Made by a program: the position numbers and the translations under genes. A DNA stretch of 64,000 bases from Rhodocyclaceae bacterium (lineage in GTDB: Bacteria > Pseudomonadota > Gammaproteobacteria > Burkholderiales > Rhodocyclaceae): the NCBI GenBank assembly GCA_018262775.1, contig JADFDU010000007.1, forward strand, positions 1 to 64,000. Reading direction: 5' to 3'. Shown here one piece after another: positions 18,405-27,011 of this stretch. The number at the start of each line of letters is the position of its first letter. Positions within the stretch are counted from its first letter, which is position 1. The notes beneath the pieces are model-generated. The model saw only the letters and a list, made by a program, of their open reading frames with translations, searched no databases and was not told the DNA's origin.

Positions 18405-19804
18405 ATCCACACCACGAAAAATGGACCGGTTTCCTCGGGGATTGCCACAGTCTCGCCGCAGACAGCAATCCCTTCCAGATCAGCGGCCGGCTCACGCGCA
18501 TCAACGGTCTCGTCATGGAAGCGGCCGGCCTCAAACTGCCGCTCGGTTCGGGTTGCCATGTGTCGCTGCCCGGCGGCACGGCGGTGGAAGCCGAAGTGGT
18601 CGGCTTCTCCGGGGATAAACTGTTCATGATGCCGACCGACGATGTTTACGGCCTGGCACCCGGCGCCCATGTGGTGCCTTTGGAAAGCCGCCAGGAGCTG
18701 CCCTCGACCTCCGAACGCCAGAGGCGAAGCCGGCGCCAGTCCGACCGCGCCAAGCACCTCCCCGTCGGCGACGAACTGCTCGGGCGCGTGCTCGACGGCG
18801 CTGGACGCCCGCTCGACAGCCTCGGGCCGCTCATTACCAAGCATTCGCGTTCACTGCAAAGCCGTCCCCTCAACCCCTTGCAACGCGCACCCATCGACAC
18901 CTCTCTGGATGTCGGCATCCGCGCCATCAACTCGATGCTCACGGTCGGCCGCGGCCAGCGCCTCGGCCTCTTCGCCGGCTCGGGGGTAGGAAAAAGCGTG
19001 CTGCTCGGCATGATGGCGCGCTTCACCGCCGCCGAGGTCATCGTCGTCGGCCTGATCGGTGAACGCGGCCGCGAGGTGAAGGAGTTCATCGAGAACATCC
19101 TCGGCCCGGCCGGCCTCAAGCGCTCGGTCGTCGTCGCCGCCCCGGCCGACACCAGTCCGCTGATGCGGCTGCAGGGCGCCGCCTACGCCACCAGCATCGC
19201 CGAGCATTTCCGCGACCAGGGGCGCCATGTGCTGCTCATCATGGATTCGCTGACGCGCTTCGCCATGGCACAGCGCGAAGTCGCGCTGGCCATCGGCGAG
19301 CCGCCGGTGACACGCGGCTACCCGCCTTCAGTGTTCGCGCGCCTGCCGCAACTGGTCGAGCGCGCCGGCAACGGCCCAGAGCGCGGCGGCTCGATCACCG
19401 CCTTCTACACCGTGCTCACCGAGGGCGACGACCCGCAGGATCCGATCGCCGATGCGGCGCGCGCCATTCTCGACGGCCACTTCGTCCTCTCGCGCCAACT
19501 CGCCGAGCAGGGCCATTACCCGGCGATCGACATCGAGGCCTCGATCTCGCGCGCCATGACCGGCCTGATCAAGCCGCTGCATCTGGACGTGGTGCGGCGT
19601 TTCAAGCACCTCTATTCACGCTACCAGCGTTCGCGTGACCTGATTTCCGTCGGCGCCTATGCCGCCGGCTCGGATCCCACCCTGGACCAGGCCATCGCCA
19701 TGCAGCCCGGCTTCGAGGCCTTCCTGCAGCAGGGCATGGACGAGCGGGAGAACTACCAGGATGCCGTGCTCAAACTGCACCGGCTGTTCGGCCTCGAGGC
19801 CTGA
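18401..19804 (+). CDS. fliI: Flagellum-specific ATPase FliI
   Basis: 467 residues, GTG start overlapping the fliH stop. It is related to the F1 beta subunit: Walker [12 protein letters not shown] near residue 193, [14 protein letters not shown], the Walker B strand [18 protein letters not shown] and the ATPase signature region [12 protein letters not shown]. It energises unfolding of export substrates at the membrane gate, together with FliH and FliJ. Confidence 0.97.
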   Translation: MNPHHEKWTGFLGDCHSLAADSNPFQISGRLTRINGLVMEAAGLKLPLGSGCHVSLPGGTAVEAEVVGFSGDKLFMMPTDDVYGLAPGAHVVPLESRQELPSTSERQRRSRRQSDRAKHLPVGDELLGRVLDGAGRPLDSLGPLITKHSRSLQSRPLNPLQRAPIDTSLDVGIRAINSMLTVGRGQRLGLFAGSGVGKSVLLGMMARFTAAEVIVVGLIGERGREVKEFIENILGPAGLKRSVVVAAPADTSPLMRLQGAAYATSIAEHFRDQGRHVLLIMDSLTRFAMAQREVALAIGEPPVTRGYPPSVFARLPQLVERAGNGPERGGSITAFYTVLTEGDDPQDPIADAARAILDGHFVLSRQLAEQGHYPAIDIEASISRAMTGLIKPLHLDVVRRFKHLYSRYQRSRDLISVGAYAAGSDPTLDQAIAMQPGFEAFLQQGMDERENYQDAVLKLHRLFGLEA

Positions 19805-19825
19805 GCAAATAATCGGGCGGCCTGC

Positions 19826-19852
19826 TAAAGTAATGGCGTTGCAAACCGTAAA
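19826..19852 (+). promoter_or_regulatory. Possible sigma-28-like promoter upstream of fliJ
   Basis: TAAAGTAA, 11 bp, ACCGTAAA in the 67-bp fliI/fliJ gap. The spacing is right but the -10 differs from the strong sites in this window. The position inside a hook-basal-body operon makes function doubtful. Confidence 0.3.
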
Positions 19853-19871
19853 ACACTTTAGGAGCAGAAGG

Positions 19872-20312
19872 ATGAAGGCGTTTCCGCTGCAATCGCTGCT
19901 TGACTTGTCGAGCGTCCGCATGGACGACGCGGCGAGCAGGCTCGGGCAGTTGTTTGCCAGCGAGCAGGAAGTGGAAAAGACGCTCGCCCTGCTGGAGCAG
20001 TACCGCGAGGAATACGAGGCGCGCTTTCGCCAGGCGGCGCAGAACGGGCTGACACGCGAGGAATGGGGCAACTACCGCTCATTTCTTGGCCGGCTGGATG
20101 AGGCCATCGCGCAGCAGGGCGCCCTCGTCGAAGCCTCGAAGCAGCGCACCGTCGACGGACAAAAGGAATGGCTGGACAAACGCAATCGGGTGAAGGCTTT
20201 CGACACCTTGTCGCAAAGGCACAAGGCCAACGAGGTGCGCAGCGAGGCGAAGACCGAGCAGCGCACTCAGGACGAGCACGCGGCAAAAAACTTCAGCAAC
20301 GGCGGGCACTGA
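19872..20312 (+). CDS. fliJ: Flagellar export protein FliJ
   Basis: 146 residues from the ATG at 19872; the longer frame upstream overlaps fliI and is not FliJ-like. It is helical throughout, beginning FPLQSLLDLSSVRMDDAASRLGQL and containing LLEQYREEYEARFRQ, the pattern of this coiled-coil export component that inserts into the FliI ring. A hairpin (GACGCCGC and GCGGCGT at about 20311-20332) follows its stop and separates it from the fliK promoter. Confidence 0.9.
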   Translation: MKAFPLQSLLDLSSVRMDDAASRLGQLFASEQEVEKTLALLEQYREEYEARFRQAAQNGLTREEWGNYRSFLGRLDEAIAQQGALVEASKQRTVDGQKEWLDKRNRVKAFDTLSQRHKANEVRSEAKTEQRTQDEHAAKNFSNGGH

Positions 20313-20365
20313 CGCCGCTTCACTCGCGGCGTTTCACGCCGCATTTCACGCAGCAAATCGCACGT

Positions 20366-20381
20366 TGGCACGCCTCTTGCA
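20366..20381 (+). promoter_or_regulatory. Sigma-54 promoter of fliK
   Basis: TGGCACG-N4-TTGCA is a perfect -24/-12 element, 40 bp upstream of the fliK ATG and followed by AAGGAGG. A palindrome of related shape (CGGCGT-N3-ACGCCG, 20327-20341) lies 24 bp upstream. Confidence 0.9.
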
Positions 20382-20421
20382 CTAAGGAGGGCATGAAACC
20401 CATGCCTGCCTGGAGTCTGCC

Positions 20422-21507
20422 ATGACGCAAATGACCGTTGCCCCCCAGCCGCTGCCCGTTATCGCGCCCGCACCGGCCACCGCCGCTGCCGATTCCGCCC
20501 CTGGGGCTGCTGCCGATTTCACTGGGGGTGTGGAAGGCGGCGCCGATTTTGCCGCCGTGCTCAAGGCGAAAATTGTCCAGCCGGCAAAAAACACCCTCGA
20601 CAATCCCGAAACAGAAATATTTGCCGCCCAACTGGCAGCGCAGGCAGCAGAAGCTGCCGCTAAGGTCGCTGAAACCGCGTCGGCGGACGAACAGTTTGAT
20701 GCGTCAGATCTTGTCGCCCTACTGGCCGGCCTGATGCCGCCCGAAGCAAAGAGCTCCCCTGCCGCTTCCGATCCGCATTCAGGCGCAGCGAACGTGGCAG
20801 GGGCTGGGGCGCATTCCGCCTCCATCGCCGCTGACACTTCCTCGTCCGAAAACGCACCTGCGGATGCGCTCTTCGGCGAAGATGACGTCCCCGCTCTCGC
20901 ACAACGCCGGCAAGCGGCTGGCTCCGCTACACCGTCAATGCATGCCGCACCCGTCGCCACACTGATTGCCCCGGACCCGCAGACGCCGCTGGCAGACACG
21001 CATGCCAATCCGGCGACGCAAATACCCGGCGCCGCGCCGCTCACTCATGCCGCATCCGGCGGCGACGCCCCCGCGATAATCCGCATCGATACGCCGACCG
21101 GCAGTCATGGCTGGGACGCCGAAGTCGGGCAGAAAATCATCTTCCTTGCAAACCGGCAGGAAAGTCGGGCCGAGCTGACGCTCACACCGCCGCATTTGGG
21201 CAAGCTGGAAATCACCATCTCGGTCAATGGCGATCAGACCAGCGCCACGTTCATTTCGGCCAGCCCTGCAGCGCGCGAGGCGCTGGAACAGGCCTTGCCG
21301 CGGCTACGCGAGATGCTCGCCGATGCCGGCATCTCGCTTGGCCAGGCCAGCGTGAACGCCGAGTCGGCCCGGCAGGGCCGGGATGAGGCGCCCGCTACGG
21401 GCACGGGTATGGGACACGGCGGGCGCGACAAGGATACCGCACAGGCCGCCGAGGCACCCACGCAGTGGCTGCGGCGGAGTAGCGGACTGGTTGATACGTT
21501 TGCCTGA
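20422..21507 (+). CDS. fliK: Flagellar hook-length control protein FliK
   Basis: 361 residues. The N-terminal two thirds are Ala/Pro-rich and low in complexity, as expected for the molecular-ruler part. The C-terminal Flg_hook domain (about 225-310) reads GQKIIFLANRQESRAELTLTPPHLGKLEITISV, then TSATFISASPAAREALEQALPRLREMLADAGISLGQASV. FliK measures hook length and triggers the FlhB substrate switch. It starts the fliKLM block under its own sigma-54 promoter. Confidence 0.94.
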   Translation: MTQMTVAPQPLPVIAPAPATAAADSAPGAAADFTGGVEGGADFAAVLKAKIVQPAKNTLDNPETEIFAAQLAAQAAEAAAKVAETASADEQFDASDLVALLAGLMPPEAKSSPAASDPHSGAANVAGAGAHSASIAADTSSSENAPADALFGEDDVPALAQRRQAAGSATPSMHAAPVATLIAPDPQTPLADTHANPATQIPGAAPLTHAASGGDAPAIIRIDTPTGSHGWDAEVGQKIIFLANRQESRAELTLTPPHLGKLEITISVNGDQTSATFISASPAAREALEQALPRLREMLADAGISLGQASVNAESARQGRDEAPATGTGMGHGGRDKDTAQAAEAPTQWLRRSSGLVDTFA

Positions 21508-21597
21508 CCTCGAATAAGAGGGAGACACGGCTGCATTTCAACGGATGCGCCGCGATCGCACACGGACACAATAGGAAACCTCTAGCAGGAGTGATGT

Positions 21598-22341
21598 ATG
21601 GCGAAGGCGCCACCCAAGGAAAAAAAACCCGAAGCCGAAGTCGAGGGCGAAGAGCAGCAGCCGAAAAAGAAAAGCAAGCTGCCGCTCATTCTCGGCCTGG
21701 TCGTGCTGCTGGCTGCCGCGGGCGGCGGAGCGTGGTTCTTCATGTTCAGGGACAAGGGCGAGGCGGCGGCCGAGCAGCAGGCCAAAGCGCAACCGCATAA
21801 GCCGCCGGTTTTCGTGCCGCTCGATGCCTTCACGGTGAACCTCTCTTCCGCGCAGGGTGACCAATACCTGCAGATGGCGGCGACGCTGAAGGTACTCGAC
21901 TCGCCCGCTGCGGACGCCGCCAAGCAGTACATGCCAGAGGTTCGGCACAAGATTCTGGTGCTGCTGTCCACCAAGAAAGCCATGGAGATCAGCTCGGGCG
22001 AAGGCCGCGAGCGGCTCGCCGAGGAGATCCGCCAGACCACGAACAACATCCTGCTCGCCGCCGCCGGCCGGCCGGCCAAGCCGTTCGTGCTCGACGTGCC
22101 ACAACCAACCGACGAAGCACAGTCTGCGGACGCAGCCAAGCCGGAAACTGCCGACGAGGCCCCCAAGCCCGAGGAAGGTGCGGCCCCTGCGGCCGACGCC
22201 AGCACGCCTGCGGCCGACACCGATACACCCGCCGCTGCACCCACGGTCGCACCGGCCGCCAAGCCGCCCACCATGCTGTCGAAAGCGGCCGAGGACGATC
22301 CGGTGCAAAGCGTGTTCTTCACTTCCTTCATCATCCAGTAA
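21598..22341 (+). CDS. fliL: Flagellar basal body-associated protein FliL
   Basis: 247 residues, long for a family usually of about 150-180. A lysine/glutamate-rich cytoplasmic start is followed by one membrane helix (about residues 24-47). The periplasmic FliL domain includes FVPLDAFTVNLSS and ISSGEGRERLAEEIRQTTN. About 65 Ala/Pro/Asp/Thr-rich residues then separate this from the terminal strand VQSVFFTSFIIQ, which normally follows much sooner. FliL surrounds stator units. The insertion could reach further into the periplasm; this is inference. Confidence 0.93.
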   Translation: MAKAPPKEKKPEAEVEGEEQQPKKKSKLPLILGLVVLLAAAGGGAWFFMFRDKGEAAAEQQAKAQPHKPPVFVPLDAFTVNLSSAQGDQYLQMAATLKVLDSPAADAAKQYMPEVRHKILVLLSTKKAMEISSGEGRERLAEEIRQTTNNILLAAAGRPAKPFVLDVPQPTDEAQSADAAKPETADEAPKPEEGAAPAADASTPAADTDTPAAAPTVAPAAKPPTMLSKAAEDDPVQSVFFTSFIIQ

Positions 22342-22353
22342 GCCACGCGCGCC

Positions 22354-23337
22354 ATGGCACAGGATTTTCTCTCGCAGGATGAAGTGGACGCCCTCCTCAA
22401 GGGTGTCACGGGCGAGGCTGACGAGCCCGAGAAGGCAGAGGAAAGCGGCGGCATCCACAAGTACGATGTCGGCCGCCAGGAGCGCATCGTGCGCGGCCGC
22501 ATGCCAACGCTGGAGCTCATCAACGAGCGCTTCGCCCGCTACCTGCGCATCGGCCTCTTCAACTACATGCATCGGACGACGGAAATCTCCCTCGGGCCGG
22601 TGCGCGTGCAGAAGTACAGCGAGTTCATCCGCAACCTGGTAGTGCCGACGAACCTGAATCTGGTGCATTTCAAACCGCTGCGCGGCACCGGCATGATCGT
22701 CTTCGACCCGAACCTGGTATTCCTCGTTGTCGACAACATGTTCGGCGGCGACGGCCGCTTTCATACCCGCGTCGAGGGACGGGATTTCACGCCGACCGAG
22801 CAGCGCATCATCCAGGGCTTGCTGAACGTGGTGTTTGCCGAGTTCGAGAAGGCCTGGAAGCCCGTCTTCGAGCTGCAGCTGGAATACGTTCGTTCCGAAA
22901 TGAACTCGCAGTTCGCCAACATTGCCACGCCAAGCGAAATCGTCGTCGCCGTCACCTACTCGCTGGAGTTTTCCGGCGCGACGGCGGAGATGCACCTGTG
23001 TCTGCCGTATTCGATGGTCGAGCCGATCCGCGACCTGCTCTACAGCACCATGCAGAGCGACCACCTCGTTTCCGACAAGCGCTGGATCGGCACGCTCACC
23101 CGGCAGCTGCAGACCGCGGAAGTGGAACTGGTAGCCCATCTTGGTGCGACGCAGATTACGCTCGGCCAGATCCTCAACATGAAGGCCGGCGACATCATTC
23201 CGTTCCCCATCGAGGAGACGATCACCGCCGAGGTCGACCATGTGCCGGTGATGGAATGCCGCTACGGGCTGCAGCACGGCCAGTATGCGCTGAAGGTGGA
23301 GCGTTTCATCGCCCCTGACAAGCCAGAAGAGAGATAG
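22354..23337 (+). CDS. fliM: Flagellar motor switch protein FliM
   Basis: 327 residues. The N-terminal CheY-P-binding peptide is DFLSQDEVDALLKGV. The CheC-like middle domain has RMPTLELINERFARYLRI and MFGGDGRF, and the C-terminal SpoA-like domain follows (about 250-320). FliM forms the C-ring and receives the chemotaxis signal from the CheY encoded at 51324. A 100-bp repeat-like stretch separates it from fliN. Confidence 0.97.
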   Translation: MAQDFLSQDEVDALLKGVTGEADEPEKAEESGGIHKYDVGRQERIVRGRMPTLELINERFARYLRIGLFNYMHRTTEISLGPVRVQKYSEFIRNLVVPTNLNLVHFKPLRGTGMIVFDPNLVFLVVDNMFGGDGRFHTRVEGRDFTPTEQRIIQGLLNVVFAEFEKAWKPVFELQLEYVRSEMNSQFANIATPSEIVVAVTYSLEFSGATAEMHLCLPYSMVEPIRDLLYSTMQSDHLVSDKRWIGTLTRQLQTAEVELVAHLGATQITLGQILNMKAGDIIPFPIEETITAEVDHVPVMECRYGLQHGQYALKVERFIAPDKPEER

Positions 23338-23345
23338 GAGATAAC

Positions 23346-23446
23346 ATGTACCCCCACGCTCACGTCCGTTCGCTGCCCCCCGAGGGGGCGCATGCCTCCC
23401 TTGTCCCGCAGGGATTTCCTTCGGTCAGGGCGGCCCTACAGGAGGC
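23346..23446. repeat. Palindromic repeat-like insertion between fliM and fliN
   Basis: A non-coding GC-rich stretch with a strong hairpin (GCCCCC-CGAG-GGGGGC style, about 23373-23390) interrupts an otherwise compact operon. Its right end carries the AGGAGG ribosome binding site that fliN uses. The style, a C-run, hairpin and flanking conserved sequence, is that of dispersed intergenic repeats common in betaproteobacteria. Confidence 0.55.
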
Positions 23447-23452
23447 ATGATC

Positions 23453-23854
23453 ATGTCCGATACCGAATCCGCAGACCAGGTCAGCGCCGACGACTGGGCC
23501 GCCGCCATGGGCGAACAGGCCACCGCCGAGGCCAAGGCGCAGCCGGCCGACATCTTCCAGCCGCTCGGCGAAGGCGCCAAGGCCGCCGCCATGCAGGATT
23601 TCGACATGATTCTCGACATCCCGGTGCAGATGGCGGTCGAACTGGGCCGCACCAAGATTTCTATCCGCAACCTGCTGCAACTAGCCCATGGCTCGGTGGT
23701 CGAACTCGACGCCCTGGCCGGAGAACCGATGGACGTGCTGGTAAACGGCACGCTCATCGCCCAGGGCGAGGTGGTGGTGGTGAACGACAAGTTCGGCATC
23801 CGCCTCACCGACATCATCACGCCCGGCGAGCGCATGCGGAAGCTGAATCGGTAG
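23453..23854 (+). CDS. fliN: Flagellar motor switch protein FliN
   Basis: 133 residues from the ATG at 23453, which lies 7 nt after AGGAGG; the ATG at 23447 is only one base from that box and is less likely. The SpoA domain is clear: DMILDIPVQMAVELGRTKISIRNLLQLAHGSVVELD, then PMDVLVNGTLIAQGEVVVVNDKFGIRLTDI. FliN forms the base of the C-ring with FliM. Confidence 0.97.
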   Translation: MSDTESADQVSADDWAAAMGEQATAEAKAQPADIFQPLGEGAKAAAMQDFDMILDIPVQMAVELGRTKISIRNLLQLAHGSVVELDALAGEPMDVLVNGTLIAQGEVVVVNDKFGIRLTDIITPGERMRKLNR

Positions 23855-23865
23855 CAGACGCCAAA

Positions 23866-23985
23866 CCGCTTTCAACGCAAAGGCCGCAAAGACGCTAAGG
23901 ACGCAAAGAAATCGAAAGGCTACTTCAAGCCTTCTCTTTGCGATCTTTGCGCCTTTGCATACTTTGCGATAAATGCGGTGTTTTT
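23866..23985. repeat. Inverted-repeat element with CGCAAAG units between fliN and fliO
   Basis: The left arm has several copies of CGCAAAG spaced by 8-9 bp and the right arm carries the inverse, CTTTGCG, so the whole can fold into a long hairpin. The outer ends match AACCGCTTTCAAC and its inverse. The 40254-40402 element has the same termini but ACAGAG units. It encodes nothing. Confidence 0.75.
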
Positions 23986-23995
23986 TCCCGAATAG

Positions 23996-24010
23996 CGGCA
24001 ATTTTCGCCG
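23996..24010. promoter_or_regulatory. Palindromic operator candidate upstream of fliO
   Basis: CGGCAA-TTT-TCGCCG is an 11/12 match to the CGGCAA-WWW-TTGCCG palindrome. A second, looser palindrome (CGGCAG-N4-CTGCCG) lies just upstream of the fliO ATG. It may mark an internal promoter for fliOPQR. Confidence 0.4.
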
Positions 24011-24056
24011 CCTAATCCCCGTCTCGCCCTGACGCAGGCGGCAGTAATCTGCCGCC

Positions 24057-24464
24057 ATGCATATTTTCTTTCCCATCCTTCTTGCCGCCCTGCCGGGCGT
24101 TGCCCTGGCACAGACACCGGCCCTGCCGGAAGCCGGCGCCGGCCTGTTGCAGGTGGTCGTGGCCCTGGGCGTGGTCATTGCCGCCCTGATCGGCGGGCTG
24201 TGGCTGCTCAAGCGCCTGACCGCCGTGCGCGGTTCGGCTGGTGGCGCCTTGCGCGTGATCGCCGGCATTTCCGTCGGCCCGCGCGAGCGCGTCGTGCTGC
24301 TTGAAGTGGAAGAGATCTGGCTGGTCGTCGGTGTCGCACCCGGGCAGGTTAATGCCCTGCATCAGATGCCCAAGGGCGCGCTGGCGGCCGCGCCCGCCAT
24401 GCAAAGCGGCAAGGATTTCGGCGTTTGGCTGAAACAGATGACGGAGCGTCGCAATGCGCAATAA
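24057..24464 (+). CDS. fliO: Flagellar biosynthetic protein FliO
   Basis: 135 residues. A signal-like N-terminus ends near ALAQ, a membrane helix follows (about 30-52), and the cytoplasmic domain has the FliO pattern [37 protein letters not shown]. FliO helps assemble the FliP ring. Its end overlaps fliP by 11 bp. Confidence 0.93.
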   Translation: MHIFFPILLAALPGVALAQTPALPEAGAGLLQVVVALGVVIAALIGGLWLLKRLTAVRGSAGGALRVIAGISVGPRERVVLLEVEEIWLVVGVAPGQVNALHQMPKGALAAAPAMQSGKDFGVWLKQMTERRNAQ

Positions 24465-25188
24465 CCGCCTGTTCGCCCTCGCGCTTCTGTTATTGCCGCT
24501 ATCGGCACTGGCGCAGGGCCTGCCGGCCCTGACCAGCACGCCGGCGGCGGGCGGCGGCCAGACTTACACGCTGTCGGTGCAGACGCTGCTGTTTCTCACG
24601 GCGCTGACTTTTCTGCCGGCGATTGTCCTCATGATGACGGCCTTCACACGCATCATCATCGTCCTCTCGTTGCTGCGCCATGCGCTCGGCACACAGACCT
24701 CGCCACCCAACCAGGTCGTCGTCGGACTGGCCCTGTTTCTCACCTTCTTTGTCATGGCGCCGGTGGCGGACAAGATCTACGCCGATGCCTACCTGCCGAT
24801 GGCGGAGAGCAGGATCGGCTTCAACGAGGCGCTTGAACGCGGCGCGGTGCCGCTGAAGGCCTTCATGCTTAAGCAGACGCGCACCGTCGATCTCGGCCTG
24901 TTCTCACGCATCGGCAACGCAGCGAAGGTGGACAAGCCAGAGGACCTGCCCCTGCGCATCCTCATTCCGGCCTTCGTCACCTCGGAGCTGAAGACCGCCT
25001 TCCAGATCGGCTTCATCGTTTTCATTCCCTTCCTCATCATCGACATGGTGGTGGCGAGCGTGCTGATGTCGATGGGCATGATGATGATGTCGCCGGTAAT
25101 CGTCTCCCTGCCGTTCAAGATCATGCTCTTCGTACTGGTGGACGGCTGGAACCTGGTGATCGGCTCGCTCGTACAAAGTTTCGGATAA
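24454..25188 (+). CDS. fliP: Flagellar biosynthetic protein FliP
   Basis: 244 residues with a cleavable signal peptide ending near ALAQG and several membrane helices. Family motifs include [35 protein letters not shown] and the C-terminal [37 protein letters not shown]. FliP builds the core of the export gate with FliQ and FliR. Confidence 0.97.
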   Translation: MRNNRLFALALLLLPLSALAQGLPALTSTPAAGGGQTYTLSVQTLLFLTALTFLPAIVLMMTAFTRIIIVLSLLRHALGTQTSPPNQVVVGLALFLTFFVMAPVADKIYADAYLPMAESRIGFNEALERGAVPLKAFMLKQTRTVDLGLFSRIGNAAKVDKPEDLPLRILIPAFVTSELKTAFQIGFIVFIPFLIIDMVVASVLMSMGMMMMSPVIVSLPFKIMLFVLVDGWNLVIGSLVQSFG

Positions 25189-25194
25189 GGAACA

Positions 25195-25393
25195 TGACTA
25201 CCTATCCCATGCCCCATTTCCCAAGGAAAGGGGTGCGCAAGCGCACCCCGATTGGGAATGTGACGGCCCTCCCCCCTGCCCCCGCCCCATGGGCGGGGGT
25301 GACCAGTCACCTCCCCCGCTTGGCGGGGGAGGATGGGTCGGGGTGCCATTCCTCATCTCGCGCTAGCGCGGGCGGCCCGGCGGAGGCAGCGCC
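25195..25393. repeat. Hairpin-rich non-coding insertion between fliP and fliQ
   Basis: About 200 bp separate two genes that are usually adjacent. At least three strong hairpins are present: GGGGTGCGC with GCGCACCCC (about 25229-25248), CCCCCGCCC with GGGCGGGGG (about 25278-25298), and CCTCCCCCGC with GCGGGGGAGG (about 25311-25332). Short possible reading frames here have no recognisable product. It looks like nested repeat insertion. Confidence 0.6.
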
Positions 25394-25663
25394 ATGACTC
25401 CGTCCTCCGTCATCGAAATTGGCCGCGTCGCCGTCGAGGTCACCTTGCTCATCGCCACGCCGATGTTCCTTGCCGCCCTCGTCACCGGCCTTGTCGTCAG
25501 CATCTTCCAGGCGGCGACGCAGATCAACGAGATGACGCTCACCTTCGTGCCGAAGATGATCGCCATGTTCCTCACCCTGGTGCTGGCCGGCCCGTGGATG
25601 CTGACGCTGATGACCGACTACATGCGCCGACTGTTCGAGTCGATCCCCGGCATGATCGGCTGA
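25394..25663 (+). CDS. fliQ: Flagellar biosynthetic protein FliQ
   Basis: 89 residues with two membrane helices, beginning MTPSSVIEIGRVAVEVTLLIATPMFLAALVTG and containing SIFQAATQINEMTLTFVPK, the FliQ signature. It is an export-gate component. The ribosome binding site GGAGGC lies within the end of the preceding hairpin-rich stretch. Confidence 0.96.
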   Translation: MTPSSVIEIGRVAVEVTLLIATPMFLAALVTGLVVSIFQAATQINEMTLTFVPKMIAMFLTLVLAGPWMLTLMTDYMRRLFESIPGMIG

Positions 25664-25669
25664 ACTGCG

Positions 25670-26461
25670 ATGATTTCGGTAACCGACGCGCAACTCGACG
25701 CCTGGCTGGCCGCATTCATTTTTCCCCTGGCGCGCATCCTCGGTCTTGTCGCCGCGGCACCGGTGTTCAACAATGCGGCCATACCGAGGCGCATCAAGGT
25801 GGTCACCGGCCTGGCCATCACCTTCGCCCTCGCGCCCGCCCTGCCGGCATTTCCGCAGGTGGCGCCGGCTTCCTGGGCCGGACTGGGCATCCTGCTGCAG
25901 CAGGGCCTGATTGGTATCGCCCTCGGCTTCACCGTGCGCCTGATCTTCGCCGGCATCGATCTCGCGGGTGAACTGATCGGCCTGCAGATGGGCCTCGGCT
26001 TCGCCGTCTTCTACGATCCGCAAAACGCCACCCAGCTACCGATCATTGCCGAGCTGATCGGTTTGATTGCCCTGCTGATTTTTCTCGCCCTGGACGGGCA
26101 TCTGATAACGCTGGCGCTGCTGGCCGAAAGCTTCAGCGTGCTGCCGGTCGGCGCGACTTCATTCCAGGCGGCGGGCTGGGAAACCCTGCTGCGCTCGGGG
26201 GCGACGATCTTCTCGATCGGTGTGCTGCTGGCCTTGCCGCTCATCAGCGCCCTGCTCATCGCCAACATCGCGCTGGGCGTACTCACCAAGGTAGCACCGC
26301 AGCTCAACCTCTTCGCCGTCGGCTTTCCGCTGACCTTGATGGCCGGATTCGTGATGCTGGCGCTGACGATGCCTTATTTTTCGCCTGCGCTGGAGCGCAT
26401 GTTCGAGCAGGGCTACGGTGCACTCAGCGCGGTCATGCACACCGGCGCGGCGCGGCGCTGA
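25670..26461 (+). CDS. fliR: Flagellar biosynthetic protein FliR
   Basis: 263 residues, strongly hydrophobic with about six helices. Family features include FIFPLARILGLVAAAPVFNN, GLAITFALAPALP, and the conserved AGIDLAGELIGLQMGLGFAVFYDPQ. It ends the forward fli block and meets a convergent lipoprotein gene; a GCCGGC hairpin in the 25-bp gap could act on both. Confidence 0.97.
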   Translation: MISVTDAQLDAWLAAFIFPLARILGLVAAAPVFNNAAIPRRIKVVTGLAITFALAPALPAFPQVAPASWAGLGILLQQGLIGIALGFTVRLIFAGIDLAGELIGLQMGLGFAVFYDPQNATQLPIIAELIGLIALLIFLALDGHLITLALLAESFSVLPVGATSFQAAGWETLLRSGATIFSIGVLLALPLISALLIANIALGVLTKVAPQLNLFAVGFPLTLMAGFVMLALTMPYFSPALERMFEQGYGALSAVMHTGAARR

Positions 26462-26486
26462 GCGCGGCCGGCCAGCGCCTTGCCGG

Positions 26487-27011
26487 CTACTTGCGGGAAA
26501 TGCGGATCATGCCTTCGGCAAAACGCACTGCGCCGAGCGTGTCGGATTCGATGCCTTCAGAATAACTCAGGATGTCATAACGGGCGTAACCACTCTCGCG
26601 CATGATCTGTTCGGCATTGCGCTTGAAGACACGGCCCGCCTCGCCATCGCCTCCGGTGCTGCGAAAGCGCTTCGAACGCAGGGCGATGCTGTAGGTATCG
26701 CCGGCAAGGCGGCGCATCTCGCCCTCCCAGTTCGGCGAGAGCGGATCGACGAAATAGTAGATCGCCGCGCCGATGAGCATGTTTTCCAGCGACAGGCTGA
26801 CATTCGGCGTCAGCTTGAGGCTGGCATTGGGCACGATGGGCGTGGCGGGCACCGCGTAGCGGGCCTCGCCGCTACTGTCGATGCTGCGTGAAATCAGGTT
26901 GGCGTCGAGGGCATCGCTGACGTTCCGGGCTGTGTGATAGCAGCCGCCAAGCGGTAGTACGGCGATGAAAGTCAGTCGCCACAGCACGGCGGCCACAGTG
27001 CGCTCAGACAT
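26487..27011 (-). CDS. Putative lipoprotein of unknown function, coupled to flgL
   Basis: 174 residues. The N-terminus is a signal sequence ending in the lipobox LGGC, so Cys24 is the likely lipidated residue. The mature part has SLKLTPNVSLSLENMLIGAAIYYFVDPLSPNWE and a region (about 105-172) with TYSIALRSKRFRSTGGDGEAGRVFKRNAEQIM. I do not recognise the family. The start overlaps the flgL stop by 8 bp, so it is probably translated from the flgKL message. A copy of the 23-bp repeat lies inside the signal-peptide codons. A late flagellar envelope role is inference from position only. Confidence 0.8.
   Translation of the reverse strand: MSERTVAAVLWRLTFIAVLPLGGCYHTARNVSDALDANLISRSIDSSGEARYAVPATPIVPNASLKLTPNVSLSLENMLIGAAIYYFVDPLSPNWEGEMRRLAGDTYSIALRSKRFRSTGGDGEAGRVFKRNAEQIMRESGYARYDILSYSEGIESDTLGAVRFAEGMIRISRK
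26968..26990 (-). repeat. 23-bp dispersed repeat, copy 3 (in lipoprotein signal peptide)
   Basis: The minus strand reads GCCGT-N8-GACTGACTTT; it encodes part of AVLWRLTF in the hydrophobic core of the signal peptide. It is close to the copies at 40215 and 56029 (GCCGTGCTG at the left end in all three). Confidence 0.6.

Noticed and set aside
23866-23985. Possible CRISPR array, because of regularly spaced CGCAAAG units
   Set aside because: Units are 7-8 bp with 1-2 bp gaps, too short for repeats and spacers, the two arms are inverted relative to each other, and no cas genes are present.
24594-24617. Another candidate copy of the 23-bp repeat in fliP
   Set aside because: Only CTGACTTT matches; the GCCGT part is absent at the right spacing and the segment encodes conserved FliP residues.
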